A stretch of 64,000 bases of DNA, from positions 806,001-870,000 of the forward strand of contig WACJ01000043.1 of assembly GCA_008973525.1 (NCBI GenBank). The letters run 5' to 3'. Source of the DNA: Stenopsyche tienmushanensis (taxonomy: Eukaryota > Arthropoda > Insecta > Trichoptera > Stenopsychidae). The translations under genes were made by a program, and so were the position numbers. Shown piece after piece: positions 52,170 to 64,000 of the stretch. Positions within the stretch are counted from its first letter, which is position 1. Each line of letters opens with the position of its first letter. The notes below the pieces were generated by a model, which was given only the letters and a program-made list of their open reading frames with translations, had not been told where the DNA came from and ran no database searches.

Positions 52170-52718
52170 CAGCAGATCTGCGGTAATCCGGCCTCAGTCT
52201 AATCCAGTACCCCTGTAATCCGACATCCCAATGCATATATAGTACATATATACAAAAAAGAACCGCGAAAACCTTCAAAAGTTCATCTCCACTATTGATT
52301 TTGGGCCAGATAAAAGGCAAACTTTCAAGAAAGCTAAACATCCAAGTGTGGAGGAAGCTTTGTATATGTTGTTTCTTCGAGAAAGAAACAGACATGCATT
52401 TATCTCTGGGCCCATATCGGTCATGAAAGCATTTTTTTTACAACGAGATAATAAAAAGAAGACTTTGTAGCTAGCAAGGGATAGTTAAAACGCTTCATAA
52501 ATCATCATGGAATATGTTTGATGACAGTAACAGGTTTTTTATTTTTTATAACTGCTATGACTATTGTATTGTCTTTCAAGTTTCGTTTGCAAGTAATCCT
52601 TTAAAAAAAAAAAAAATCCGGACTACAAGGAATCGGGGGGCAGTACTCTATAGTCCGACAAATTAGTCAATCCGACATCGCCTTGCAAAACGTTTGTCAG
52701 ATTACCGCGTGTCTACTA
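52170..52718 (+). mobile_element. pogo/Tigger-like element, third copy
   Basis: Left end CAGCAGATCTGCGGTAATCC after TA (52168-52169). The right end has ATTACCGCGTGTCTAC with the last bases changed. The interior has the same CENP-B-like frames: KRQTFKKAKHPSVEEALYML (about 52315-52375), EKETDMHLSLGPYR and the GAAGACTTTGTAGCTAGCAA word. No catalytic domain. Confidence 0.72.
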
Positions 52719-53085
52719 TCTAGCACTTGGCTTGATCTTTTTACGCTTAGGTACATTTTTTTCGTTCGACACTGAAAGGGTTAACACATTCGCATTATCC
52801 GGGAGAAATTTAATCCTATTAAAATCGAAATGGCCGAGTTGCGTGTTCTTGAATCTATTGTTGTTATTACTCGATCGCATTTACCTTCAATATCGAAACC
52901 ATTAACCGTGACTGCATCTTGTGCAGTCATTCTGCAATAGTGCATCCAAATAACAAAACAAGACACTGATAAATATGATTACACAATTCGATGAGAGTAT
53001 TCATTATGGCATAGAAAAGTTCATGCAAAACGTTTTGAAAACCCGTAGATGCCTAATAGTCAACAATCTATACATATATAAACAT
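52719..53085. other. Intergenic, no recognised gene
   Basis: No gene or repeat identified in this short stretch. Confidence 0.4.
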
Positions 53086-53087
53086 AA

Positions 53088-53450
53088 TCGTGCAGCCACA
53101 CGCAATCCACTGCAGGACTAGGGTCTATTCAATATCTATTAGTGTGAAATCTGTATGGCCCTCGAGTTTCATTTGTAAATGCTCACCCAGCGGGCCACTT
53201 GGGTGAGCGTATCGAAGAGCACTTTAGCGGCAAGAAATTCGGGTGATTTTAACGCTTTGGCGGACACGTCTGCATTATGCAGTCATTTTTCATGCAAGAA
53301 AGACTCAGCAGCTTACCTTGAAAGGCAGTTTAAACTACCCAAGATGATCAAGTTGTCTGGAGTTCATGTACTCCAATTCCTTAGCAGGATGAAGGCCTTC
53401 ATGTTTCTCAATCATAAAATAGTGTCCTCGACTTAAATACCTATCAAATT
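53088..53450. repeat. Dispersed repeat related to 28976-29400
   Basis: Starts GTGCAGCCACACGCAATCC, ACTGCAGGACTAGGGTCT; later contains CCCAGCGGGC like the other copy (29107). GC-richer than its flanks. A plus-strand frame over 53179-53434 has no family match. Confidence 0.5.
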
Positions 53451-54195
53451 TAATGTATGTCTGTCTGTTCGCAATACAATCCTACGTCATTTGACAGATC
53501 TACTATATTCTACACATTTGCTCTTTAGAAGAATGCTGTTTGCTGCTAAATGACGCTAACAATCCTTAGCATTCAATATGATGATTGTACAAAAAAAAGC
53601 ATCGATTTTGTCCCACAAATTAGCTGCATCGTATATATTGCGTTTTTGCTTTAAAAACTAATGCCAATCTATTGAAACTGGGTCATCATTGAGACCAATG
53701 CAAAATACTCCGATCTACTTCCACAAATGCAATGTTGCACATGAAACTCTAGACGCATAAGGATGATTGATGTGTTTCTTTATTTTGGATCGTGTTTTGT
53801 TTAGGTTCGATATTAGTGCCAATGAAACATCAATAGTCTAAATTTGAAGAGTTTAATGGCTTCGCTTGTAAATAGACGTGATCTAGAGTTTATCGTTTCA
53901 CATGGGCAATCATGCCGATCATTTCGTATTCGATCTGTGTCATGGCAGGGCAAATCGGGTTTCCTTATTGTTTTCTACTGCAATTATGGTTTTTAACAAA
54001 ATATTATACGACGTAATACATCCGAATTCCCAATACTTGAAGACTGTGCTATCATTAGATTTTATATTATAAATATATTTGGAGATAATCAGGATCAAAT
54101 TTTGTCTTCTCGGATGATGGAATGGAGGCTAGGTTTGGGGCGCAAAACGCAGAATACCGACCCGGTCGAGAGTTGCACATTATTTTTATTTTACT
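53451..54195. other. Intergenic, no recognised gene
   Basis: No legible features; near 54120-54170 it is briefly GC-rich. Confidence 0.4.
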
Positions 54196-54198
54196 TGA

Positions 54199-55190
54199 TC
54201 ATTCTACTTTACATGAATCAACACTGATTGACTTTGTCCGTTTTTATAATATATGCTAAGTTGTCTAATTCCTCTTTTTTCGTTATCGCTTAAGCATTGG
54301 GCCAATCCCAGTCGACATACGCCCGCAATAAAATTAAGATAAAAATATTTTCGACCGATTGTAAAATTTAAACAACTCACCCGATCAGTCTTCTGCGCTT
54401 GTTGCATCACCCCCGTGAATGCAGTGTCCGATTGTGAGGGGCTCATTCGTCGTGTCAGCGGTCCAAAAAGCGGACCGGTTGGACACACACAGATATTGTA
54501 GTCACTTCGTCCTCTTTTTAGGGTTTTTTGCGACATTTTTGGTGATAAATACGTACCCAGGACCTTCTATAATTTGTACGATTACGGAATTTATTTTATC
54601 TAGTTTTAATTTACAATATGTATATTAACTAGATTTTTTAAATTTTAAGTTATAAAATCAAGCGCGAGGGTAAGAATGAGCATGTCCTCGCAGACATGGA
54701 TATTATATTCAGGTTTTGCAGCTTGCTTTGCTTTTTTGTTGAGCCTGCTGACATGCTCCCGAATAGCAGAACCAATAAACGGTCAGTGGAGGGTTCCCAT
54801 GTTCCTTTGTCTCGGATGTGAAGTGGTGAACCCATGTTTTATCCCAAGCCCAGCTTTATCACTGTGAAATATCGCTAAACACTCGATTGGAATATCATCA
54901 CGACGCTGTTTTTGTTCCATTGTGAGCAAACGCGGCACCCATCTTGCGCACAGCTTTCTCATGTCCAAATTTTCATTCAATATGCGATGTACAGCAATTT
55001 TTGAAAGGCTTATCATGTCTTTTAGCTCGCGCACTTACAGTCGACGGCCATCCAATATTTTCTTTATCATTTCTGATGTGGTTACCTCATTAGGTCGACT
55101 ACTGCGCTCCTCCGACTAAGGCCTCGTTTAAACTTTGCCACTCAACATCTTACTGCTGTAAACGAAGGAGCAGACTCCCTGAGAGTGGAC
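54199..55190 (-). mobile_element. mariner-derived composite repeat, copy 2
   Basis: Colinear with 32033-33135: TCATTCTACTTTACAT start, GACCGGTTGGACACA block at about 54473. On the minus strand a mariner N-terminal half follows: MRELKDMISLSKIAVHRILN, DMRKLCARWVPRLLTMEQKQR, RRDDIPIECLAIF, GFTTSHPRQRNMG. The block's minus-strand frame reads VCPTGPLFGPLTRR, similar to MCPTGPLFGSLTRR in the 60030 copy. Confidence 0.75.
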
Positions 55191-57275
55191 AGTGGCTTTC
55201 ATATTCAACAAACCCATCTTGATTTGGAAGCCAATGCTTGAATAAAAAATAGTAATCTATGAATCATTTGAAGACGAGTCTTAAACAGGAATTGATGTGC
55301 AATCCATACGCGCACGTATATTTGGCATACAATACGTTCATCACAAGATTCAAAGCTATCATACATGTCGAAGACCCATGTAATATTGGATAAAATTCCA
55401 GGATTTAGTGAATATAAAGTCAAAGCTATGGCGTTTTGAATATGGCGTCATATTTCTTAAGTACTTTGTTGTATTCAGTTTCAATCAGAATATTCCATTT
55501 TTTTCATATTTATCAACAATTCATTCATATTGTTTGTAAATCCGCTTGCCCCTTTGTATTCTTAATCTTAGATTCCGGTTTTGGAAATACTGGTTCCACA
55601 ATCCCCAGTTGCATTAAGATGTGTCAACAGTTCTGCAGCATCCCTCAATGTGCTTTAGCGTGATTAGTTATTTATCTGATAATATAGATAATTTCACTAT
55701 TCACTTATAGATCATCATCTAATAATCCTTATATCAACCATATGTGGAAGGCAATGGGAAATGACTACAATAAATTCTCTAGAAGTCTCCTAAGGAGATC
55801 GCTTGCATTGGATAACAGATATGGTATCCTAAGAAGAAGTTGTTGATCGATTTTCGTTTTTCATTTGTATGATAGGACCATTGAAAAGTTTGAGAATCAT
55901 CGGTCTCTTGAGATATTCGATAACAATCTAAAATAAAAGTAAGAACAGTTTCCGTTACTCGAGTACATTTTTCGCGTTATAATGCGACCACCTTTCGTTT
56001 TATTCGTGTTTCACGTTAATTAGCAACACTTTCGTTTTCTTTCATGACTGCTCGATTGTATTATTTTATTTTTTTGAAAAGCTATCGAGCATGATGCTCC
56101 TCAACACAATGATTACATCATTTCAATGTATTAATTAATATTTCTTTGTGCTACAGCGATGGCTACTCCTTTGATGTGCTCTTTTTGTGTGACCGAGTGT
56201 CATAAAATGCTTGAAAATTCATCATCAGTCCGATAGATCCAATGCAGCACATCGTTCTTATTTTGAATGCTAAAAAACAAATACAATGTTTAAATAAGCC
56301 GACAATAAGCTATCAAAACCATACATGATTGAAACAAAATATCCAAGGAGATCAAGAGATCTGTAGCATACAGTTGGAAGAATCTGATGGTGCTAGGTTC
56401 GGTAATTATAATATTTGATCAAATACTTCAACGAAGGAAATCATCCGATATTAAGCCATAAATGAGATGGATTTTGGGATGAATATGGCTTTGAATTTAC
56501 GACAAGATTAATTAAATAGGCTCAAATTGCTATGTGCACATTTTTAGCTACAAAGCCATGACGGGTCCTGATGAATCATACTAATTAGCACGTTTCAATT
56601 GCAACTGGTTCAGTGCCTATACTTCTATTTCTTGGAATTCAATCTATCCACTCTATTAGATTATGTTATTACTGTGAAAAAATTATTCCAGTTTAGGGAG
56701 CTCGATTTCGACCGTTTGTACAAAAACAAATCACTACTCATCCAGATTATCGCTTTTGCATGTGCTTAATTTCTTAAATTGTTTATAGCACCTAATGAAT
56801 TCTCACCAAACTTGTATGAATATACTGATCGATGTTTATATATAAGATATGACTTATAATTTAGGGCCCTTTTTATGTAGATTTATCTTGATTTTTTTTA
56901 AAAAATCCAAACAAAATCCAGGAATTTAGCAACGTCCAATGTCGCACCCTGATATTGACGATTATTTTAGATAGCTTTTTTCTATAATGGATCTTGCAAA
57001 ACTTGTTTTATTCCGGTTCACCCTTTCATTTTCAGACCATCTGCTTTCTTCCTATGTCTAGATGTCCTTCAATTTTAAATTTGAACAGTGACGTGCAACT
57101 TGTAGTTGGCGAGCATTTAGAACGACTTTTAAATTGCAGCCCAAATCATGATTTGAGGTGAAACTTGTATAGGCGCGGTAGGACAAATTGGCTTGAACGT
57201 CACGAAAAGTGTAACCCCAGCTAGCTGTTGGTTGAAAAAAGAAGGAGAATCGTTTGTAGTTTCGTCTTCTCCATC
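55191..57275. other. Intergenic, no recognised gene
   Basis: About 2.1 kb, AT-rich. No domain, repeat partner or splice-consistent exon set was found. Confidence 0.4.
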
Positions 57276-57283
57276 GCCTACAT

Positions 57284-57506
57284 CAGGGGTGGCCAACCCA
57301 AATGATCTTGCGGGCCACTTTGGAAATGCATCATAGCTCCGCGGGCCGCATATAAAATTATATATCCCCATTTTAGATTTAGATACACTATAGACATTTA
57401 TTTGAAGTGAAAAAATATATTTTGTAAAAGTGTAATAAATCTTGCGAGCTGGAAAAATATGCAAAGCGAGCCGCATGCGGCCCACGGGCCGGGTTGGCCA
57501 CCCCTG
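57284..57506. mobile_element. hAT MITE with perfect 8-bp target duplication
   Basis: Begins CAGGGGTGGCCAACCC and ends GGGTTGGCCACCCCTG, perfect 16-bp inverted terminal repeats, and is 223 bp long. It is flanked by GCCTACAT at 57276-57283 and again at 57507-57514, the 8-bp duplication expected of hAT transposase. GCGGGCC/GGCCCGC words sit inside both ends; the AT-rich core has no coding capacity. The intact duplication points to a fairly recent insertion. Confidence 0.92.
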
Positions 57507-57514
57507 GCCTACAT

Positions 57515-57940
57515 CATAGATAAGCTACGTGCATGCGCTGCGTCGCTTTTGTGTGTATATGTGTCTATACTTAGCATAAAGTAACCATTACACTCGAAGT
57601 AAGCCTATTTTATTATATATTACACAACATACAGCGCAAATTTTTATCTAACAATTTTCGTTAACAAATTGAGAATCCGAGAGTGAAGAGATTGAGAAAT
57701 ATTCATAGAGTGGAAACGAAATTTTCCAATATGTATATCGTGTCAGAAAAAGGATGAATTTTTGTCCAAGAAATAGAGTGCCAATTTATATACATCCTTA
57801 GATTCATACATTCTCAAGAACACAATGATCTGAAAGTTTGCTTTAATCTCAGAAACATGGGGAGAAATTTATGGAAAGCTTATGGAAAGCCCGGTATGCG
57901 TTGCAATGCCTCGGATAACAAACTGCATACACAAACAATA
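57515..57940. other. Intergenic, no recognised gene
   Basis: Nothing legible between the hAT MITE and the tandem repeat. Confidence 0.4.
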
Positions 57941-58185
57941 TTTTTACTATGCCTATGTTATTCCCGCAAGTGTAAACAATAAGTTGACAAAGTTTTATTG
58001 CAATCGGATGAAGTGTTTGGCAGCGTATTAAATACGGACAAACAAACATTGTTTTTTTATATATTTTTACTATGCCTATGTTATTCCCGCAAGTGTAAGC
58101 AATAAGTTGACAAAGTTTTATTGCAATCGGATGAAGTGTTTGGCAGCGTATTAAATACGGACAAACAAACATTGATTTTGTATAT
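57941..58185. repeat. Tandem pair of 123-bp units
   Basis: TTTTTACTATGCCTATGTTA starts at 57941 and again at 58064, so the unit is 123 bp. The two units are almost identical over ATTCCCGCAAGTGTAA, AATAAGTTGACAAAGTTTTA, TGCAATCGGATGAAGTGTTT and GGCAGCGTATTAAATACGGA. Other units: 14610-14720 (single) and 36003-36230 (inverted pair). Confidence 0.85.
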
Positions 58186-60025
58186 TTCAATTGATGTACA
58201 ATTCATTCCTTGAAAAGCTCAATGTCGATTTGCATAATATATGCCGAATAAGCCACATAAATTTGGCTTTTAGTCCAGGGGATGATATATTTGAAAGGCT
58301 TTATTCATATATAATAATTTATATTTTGCATATATGCATAAATTTGTACGAATGCATTATTTTTTCTAATGAAATACTAGACATTTATCTCAATTTTTCG
58401 AATCATTTCTACGTTTGATGTTCATGTCGAGGGCTCAATATTGCGTTTCATAATGTCATCAGTACCATTGAAATGTTTAATGGTACTGGTACAAGTTCAT
58501 ATGTTTGCGCTCACGAACAATAGCTAATTGGGAAGCGCAAATGTAAGGCAATCATACTATTGCGTTTGAATTCCATTTGGAGTATCTATTTCGTTTAGGA
58601 GCTTCTTATACTTATGCGGTTTCGCTTTTAATACATTTGCGACAAATTTCTACAAACATATCGAAGTAAATGACAATTGGGATTCGAATGTATCGTTCTA
58701 AAACAAATTTAAAGAAATAGCTTTGTCATATATTATGGCTTTGATTGGTTGGACCAATAAGTAATCTATGCGTTGTGTGATAATCTCCCCTTCGTAACCT
58801 CGGCTATCTGCATAAAACATAGTTCAAATGTATATTTTACATTCAAATAAGTCATTCAAAATCGAGTTCTAAAATTATAATAAAATTACACAGCGAGGAT
58901 GTATTCTTTACCTATATTATAGTATGAATACGCAGAGCTCAATGGATATGGGTTAACAGTTTTAGATGTAAGAATCAATGCCGATATTGCTCATGCAGTC
59001 GATGTGATCAGAATATGATCTTTGCAATTTTGCATAAACCATTTGGAAACTCATTGACGTACAACGACTCTATCGGCTTTAAGCTTTTTGATCTATTCAT
59101 CCTAGCTAAGTTTTCGAGGCTGATGCTGACTATGGAGATGTCCTTTTATGTAATAGCTCAATAGGAGAGCCGTCAATAGAATTTTGACGGAATCGCCTGA
59201 ATGCAAAGTGGACCGTCTTCTTCATGTTGGATATACGCGCGTCAAAGTCATTTTATCGTCGATATTTGAAGTCCATCTGTCCGAAGAACTATTTCGCCGT
59301 CGTTAAAATAAGGAAGGAATGTCATGAAGGTTGTCAACCCGAAGTTAAACAACACTCTGGACAAGATAGATAATCATTGTGACGCAGGTATGTCCAATCG
59401 ACTTTAAAGCTGAACGATTAAAACTAAAAATACATACGCTTGTGTTTCCATTTGATACTTACCGACTTACCTCAACAGGATGTTGACGCAGTGTCATCAT
59501 CATAGGATATATTATAACTCATAGACCATCAACGTCAGATGAAGTAGACTCGATCAAAGTTGATCTTTGAGCAAACGCATTGACACAATAAACGTATATA
59601 TATCGATAGATGAGGCTTGTTGCTAGACTATTTTGTTTGAAATCTAATAAAACTCGGTTATAACGAGCAAAAGTGCATAAATTACTCATAATAACCGTCA
59701 TATATTTGATGTAATTTTTATCTGATTGTCTTATAAAATAGTCCAGCATCGTTGATTTAGATGATGTCACTTTCTCAATAACTATGTCTTGATCTTGAGC
59801 ATACAATTTATATTCAGACCTTTGTTATTTAACGTCAACTGATTCAATGCTCGGTTTTAAATATATTAATCGATCCCTTGTTGCATACAAAATCTAAATA
59901 ATCGTTTCGGAAATGGGCCACATAAGCGAAATAAGCGAAAAATGTTGTATAATTTATTTACTTTTACTTAATACTAATATTGTATCGTGCGACTTGTGTA
60001 TCCTAGTATATGGTCCCCCCCCCGT
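58186..60025. other. Intergenic, no recognised gene
   Basis: About 1.8 kb, AT-rich. Minus-strand frame 59519-59806 shows no family resemblance. Confidence 0.4.
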
Positions 60026-60029
60026 GATC

Positions 60030-60195
60030 CCCGTATATCCCGTGAGTATGGCATCCGATCGCGAGGCGCTCAATCGTCGTGTCAGTGATCCAAAAAGTGG
60101 ACCGGTTGGACACATTGTGATCACTTCGTCCTCTTCTAAGACTTTTGCCACATTTTGGTAATAAATACGTACCCAGGGCCTTCTATGATCTGTAC
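60030..60195 (+). repeat. GACCGGTTGGACACA repeat block
   Basis: ATGGCATCCGATCGCGAGGC, GTGTCAGTGATCC, AAAAGTGGACCGGTTGGACA and CGTACCCAGGGCCTTCTATG match the left part of the composites at 32033 and 54199. The mariner half is missing here. Preceded by a run of nine C at about 60016. Confidence 0.65.
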
Positions 60196-60765
60196 GATAG
60201 TATAATCTGTACCATTAAAATGTATTGTTTATTTAGGGTTGTCTCAATTTACTAATAATACTAATATGAACAGTTTTTTATAAGGCATTCTGATCAATAT
60301 ATCCCAAAATATATTCAATTATTCATTCAAAATAGACTCACTTGTGAGTCACTGGTGGTTAAGTGATTATATAATATCTGGATTGAGACGATCGATTGGA
60401 AATATTAATACTTGCGATTTCCCAAATTTGTTAGTATGATGATTCTATTCCATAAGATGGATTTAAATCCAAATCTATATCATAAAAGTTCAGAAACTAG
60501 TCAACTATACTGATATTTTATATATTATTTCTATTAATATTACTACTGTCGTTGTATGATACAAAAAAGGTTTCATCTACATTGGAATGCATTGATTTTA
60601 TTATCTATTTGTTATGTATATTAACACATATTTTGCGGGAAACTTTGATCACTGTGCTAGGCTCGACATTTGCTATATTTGTACCAGAAATTTTAATATC
60701 TGTTATCACAATTCTTTTTATTTCAATACATTCGTGTATTTGGGCGACATCTATGAAATGGAAAT
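60196..60765. other. Intergenic, no recognised gene
   Basis: AT-rich; a plus frame over 60552-60855 is hydrophobic, runs into the following repeat and is not called. Confidence 0.4.
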
Positions 60766-61400
60766 ACACTCAAATCTCTTTTTGTGCGATTTCGAAGTTA
60801 TGCGATTTTTTTAAAGCATTTTTTCTTTTTTTTAAATTCATAAAGAGTACGTATTGAGATATTTTGGGTAAAATAGAAAATAAATCATCAATACTAACTG
60901 AAATTTGGAAAAAGATTATAATTTGGGGCTATCGCTGAATTACGACCACGCCCTTTATTCTGATTTAGATTTTTGAAAAAATTGATTTCTTTAATCTTTT
61001 TTACATTTTTCCAATGTTTCGATTTTTGAAAATATATTCTCCAAAGGAATTTCCGAAATTCCAACTACTTACTGATTTATAGCTGATTTAGTGACGAATT
61101 TTAACGCGTTTTTCTCGAAACTACTTCTTTCAACGCGGTTGATTCATATTGAAAATCGCAACGAAAATTATCATACAACGATGATAGTTTGTAATTAAAA
61201 TGATGCAACACGTCCTTTAAATGTTACCAAAAATGTTATTTTTTTAATACCTTGTTATTTTTTTATTAACTTTTTTTATGCGATTTTGGATATATTTTAT
61301 TTAGATGATTCAAAGTTATGTGGATTTTAAAATCCAAGGAACTCATCTTCACTTTTTCTATGTAAGTCATAGACTTTTTTTGTGCGATAAATGTACTATG
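60766..61400 (+). repeat. Dispersed repeat, longest copy
   Basis: The first half matches 41571-41990 in the same orientation; the second half (61180-61400) matches 2030-2245 inverted. So it joins two regions that occur separately elsewhere and probably shows the full-length form. Both halves end in TTTTTGTGCGAT-like words. No open frame over 60 codons with a family match. Confidence 0.7.
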
Positions 61401-63405
61401 TATGTTTATCTAGTCGGCATTTGACATTAGAAGATATATCTGGAATAACACAAAAGGTTACAACTCAAAATTTGATAAGTTTACAACCCTTAATCGTCCA
61501 TATCGACGATCAAAACACTTTCACAAATGTGAATTAGAAAAAAAATGTGACGTTCGAAAAAGTTTCCATGTAAAATATCCCACTCGATATATGTGTAAGC
61601 TTTGTTTAAACTGACCCCGCATAAGATGTGTTAATCTGACGGATGGCAACAACGTTCTCATGCAATTTTTCACATATTTTTAACAATTCAATCCATTTAA
61701 ATCCCAAAAAATAAAAGCTTTTCAAGGATTTGTTTTATATATTAAAATTCGCGTGGGCACACAGATGACATGGTATAACACTGCGAACACGCCTAAATAC
61801 TGGAATTTTGATCTCGTTTACAGTTTGGCTTTATTTCTTTTATGCACGCACATTGCGTAATGTGTTAGACATTCAAATTGCTATATTATTGTGTTTAATC
61901 ACGCTCATTTAACATACAATAGTGTCCAATAACATGAACTCTCCAAAGTCTAAATTTGATATACGAAATGATTTTTACGCCGGATCTGATGGTTGAAGAT
62001 GCCTGATGATGATACACGTGCACAGAAGACCGTTGTCCCAATTAGCATTCAAGTGCAAGTTGTATTCGCAATGGGAAACGGAAATGATGCCGAGTATCGT
62101 TTGTATGCCGGTAACATTCTCTATTCGTGCGTATGCTCTCCCAATAAGAGCCATCCAGGTCCCGGACGATGGTGCAACATATGCACCCATAGAAATCGAT
62201 TAATTTGGCGGGTACAACCCAGTGGTTCTCGCTGACATGAAGGCTTTCCGGTCTTGAATCAATTTTTGAATCGTGATTTCCTCAGCGATAAAATGGAAAA
62301 CGATCTGCAGATCAAGACCCGTTAAAAATGTTATAACTTCATCAATTCTAATCGCCTTTGAAGTGTTTACATTCAGATATACGAAGCTTCTTTTTTTAAT
62401 TTAAACCCAAATTAAGACCTCAGTGGGTTCTCGCTTTTTACGTGGTCGCTGTTTGCCCGAAATTATAGATGGGTTAACTCTTTGATCTAAACGCGAGCGC
62501 ACTAATATGAAGCATAATGATATAAGCAGAACCGATTTCTAGGGACATTTTGGTGTTATCCTGACTAAACTTACGTTCGTCATGTTTTCGAAACCATTAA
62601 GGAAATTACCTTTAGATGGGTCCTTAAGTGGTTTTTTTTACGAAGCGAGTGTGAGACAAAAATGTGATATGCACATAATTACAAGTCGTATTGACTGTGA
62701 CCGACTTAACCATGGCATAACTTTCAATTAACTTGACCCCAGAAGGTTACCAGTTTAATGTTTAATTAGCTGCACATTCGATTCATTCTGGATCTATTGT
62801 GAAATCTCCTATGGGACTAATTGACTCTTTGAGTTGACCAGTCTAAAGCCGCAATGGTCACGAATGTGTCGAACCAATTATTGGACTCACATTTTGTTGA
62901 TTCCCCGATGATGAGTAAATCCCGACTTGAACCGAACTAAAATGATCTCAAGGAAAATATTTTGCTTTAGGTTATTTTTCGTCTTAAATTGCCCAAAATC
63001 GATTGTCATATAAGAAGCATAGATGCGCGCGCACTTATGAATGTATATAAAGTAGATGAGTATATTAATTCGAATTTTTCGTCCGAAATTTAGTTTCTAT
63101 AGTAAGTAATCGGTCATGTATTTTTTCCTTAATTGGAACATTTTGTAGCTAATTGTTTGTCTGTCTGTTCCGTTTGTTTGTCTCTTGACATGTACATAGA
63201 CGCACTTCGATCATTGTAGTGTACGCATTGAGCAATCACAATTGCTCTTCTTGAATCTTCTCATGACATTCGTTGTTATGAAGTATATATGAACGTCTTT
63301 TATCTGATAATACATGTCATCAATCTTAGCCCTATTTATAGGAGATGGATGCATGGAAAATATCATATAAAATGCTCCCGTCCCAAGAAATTCACAAGTT
63401 GTATT
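61401..63405. other. Intergenic, no recognised gene
   Basis: About 2 kb. 61980-62250 is less AT-rich and open in several frames, but no family is recognised. AACCCAGTGGTTCTCGCTG at 62216 faintly resembles a hAT end, without a partner. Confidence 0.4.
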
Positions 63406-63410
63406 CGATC

Positions 63411-63535
63411 CAGTGGCGTAGCTACCAAGGGGCTAGGCGGGGCAGTGCCCCGGGGCCTTCAAGCTCAGGGGGCCCTCGAGTCCTTACCAGAAATCTCGAT
63501 CGAACTGAACTTTTGGGAATTTCTCCCATTTTAAA
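63411..63535 (+). repeat. hAT-like MITE end
   Basis: CAGTGGCGTAGCTACCAAGG followed by GC-rich GGCGGGGCAGTGCCCCGGGG and GGGGGCCC is the typical head of CAGTGGCGTAGC-type hAT elements. No matching right terminus is visible within the window. The terminus resembles 6-20. Confidence 0.55.
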
Positions 63536-64000
63536 AATAAATTTGACAGGTTGCAACCCCACTTTAATCATGACAACTCAGTTGAGAGAAATTCATAAGT
63601 TATGCCTAGGGAATTCCCCTAAATTCTTTCTGTAGGTTGGCAGTGTTGTCAATCACAAAAAAGAGCATCGTCATTTTAGCTCGTTTCCGTGAATCCGATT
63701 GCCGACAACATTCATGAATACGTATTCGTGCTTAAGCCATCGCCAGAACACACAATGAGTCAGTTATTCTCTTCACTTCACTAATCGTTTTTGGTGATAA
63801 CATTCCAGTGATAAGACCGAACTTTTATTGCCGTCGAAACATTTATCATCAAGTAAATCGATCTACACGTTTTTTTTAATGTATTCTTTACACTTTTCAG
63901 TGATTTTCAACCATTGTATTTTTTAATAATAAAACTATTTAAACCATCGCTAATACACAAAATGAAAGGTCAATCATTCTGTATTAGAGTAATGGGAGTC
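63536..64000. other. Window end, no recognised gene
   Basis: AT-rich; nothing legible. Confidence 0.4.

Noticed and set aside
57941..58185. CRISPR-like array
   Set aside because: Two directly adjacent 123-bp units without spacers in a eukaryotic genome; an ordinary tandem repeat.
57849..58190. 113-codon minus-strand frame with an internal repeat (FVCPYLIRCQTLHP twice)
   Set aside because: The protein repeat just reflects the 123-bp DNA repeat (123 is divisible by 3, so the frame is kept); no family match.

Overview
This is a 64 kb stretch of an AT-rich animal nuclear genome, almost certainly an insect. The evidence is short introns with GT..AG borders, an insect-type pickpocket (DEG/ENaC) channel, an insect-like small secreted Cys-rich protein, and an insect transposon load (mariner, pogo/Tigger, hAT MITEs, jockey-like and R1-clade non-LTR fragments). 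I cannot fix the order from sequence alone. No bacterial, viral or organellar genes, tRNA, rRNA or CRISPR arrays were seen.

Layout. 1-5,000: repeats, a pogo/Tigger copy with an intact TA duplication, and no recognisable gene. 5,361-7,831 (+): XRCC4, the non-homologous end-joining scaffold, in two coding exons around an intron filled by a Tigger end and a jockey-like reverse transcriptase fragment. 8,600-9,900: retroelement and mariner debris. 12,151-31,127: a cluster of Rab1-type small GTPases. It holds one orthodox Rab1 (minus), a divergent paralogue (minus), an inverted pair (a broken minus copy and an intact plus copy on arms of about 2 kb), and a further divergent paralogue (minus). 32,000-34,300: mariner-derived repeats. 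34,938-39,314 (+): a complete ten-exon pickpocket channel gene. 41,086-43,629 (+): a three-exon small secreted protein with 12 cysteines. 43,700-64,000: no gene that I recognise; degraded RT fragments, two more Tigger copies, mariner-derived composites, a hAT MITE with a perfect 8-bp duplication, and a 123-bp tandem repeat.

The Rab cluster is the main discovery. I rebuilt all exons by eye. Every member has the same plan: a 14-nt first coding exon encoding M plus three residues and two thirds of a Tyr codon, then exons of 265 nt and 132 nt, then a last exon of 198-222 nt. This proves descent from one Rab1 gene by DNA-level duplication. The paralogues have changed at the positions that govern GTP hydrolysis (equivalents of Ras 13 and 61, and the switch-I Thr) and at the C-terminal prenylation motif. 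The orthodox Rab1 keeps all of these. The suggestion is a lineage-specific set of altered Rab1 proteins beside the housekeeping gene. Exon borders come from reading frame and splice consensus, not from transcripts.
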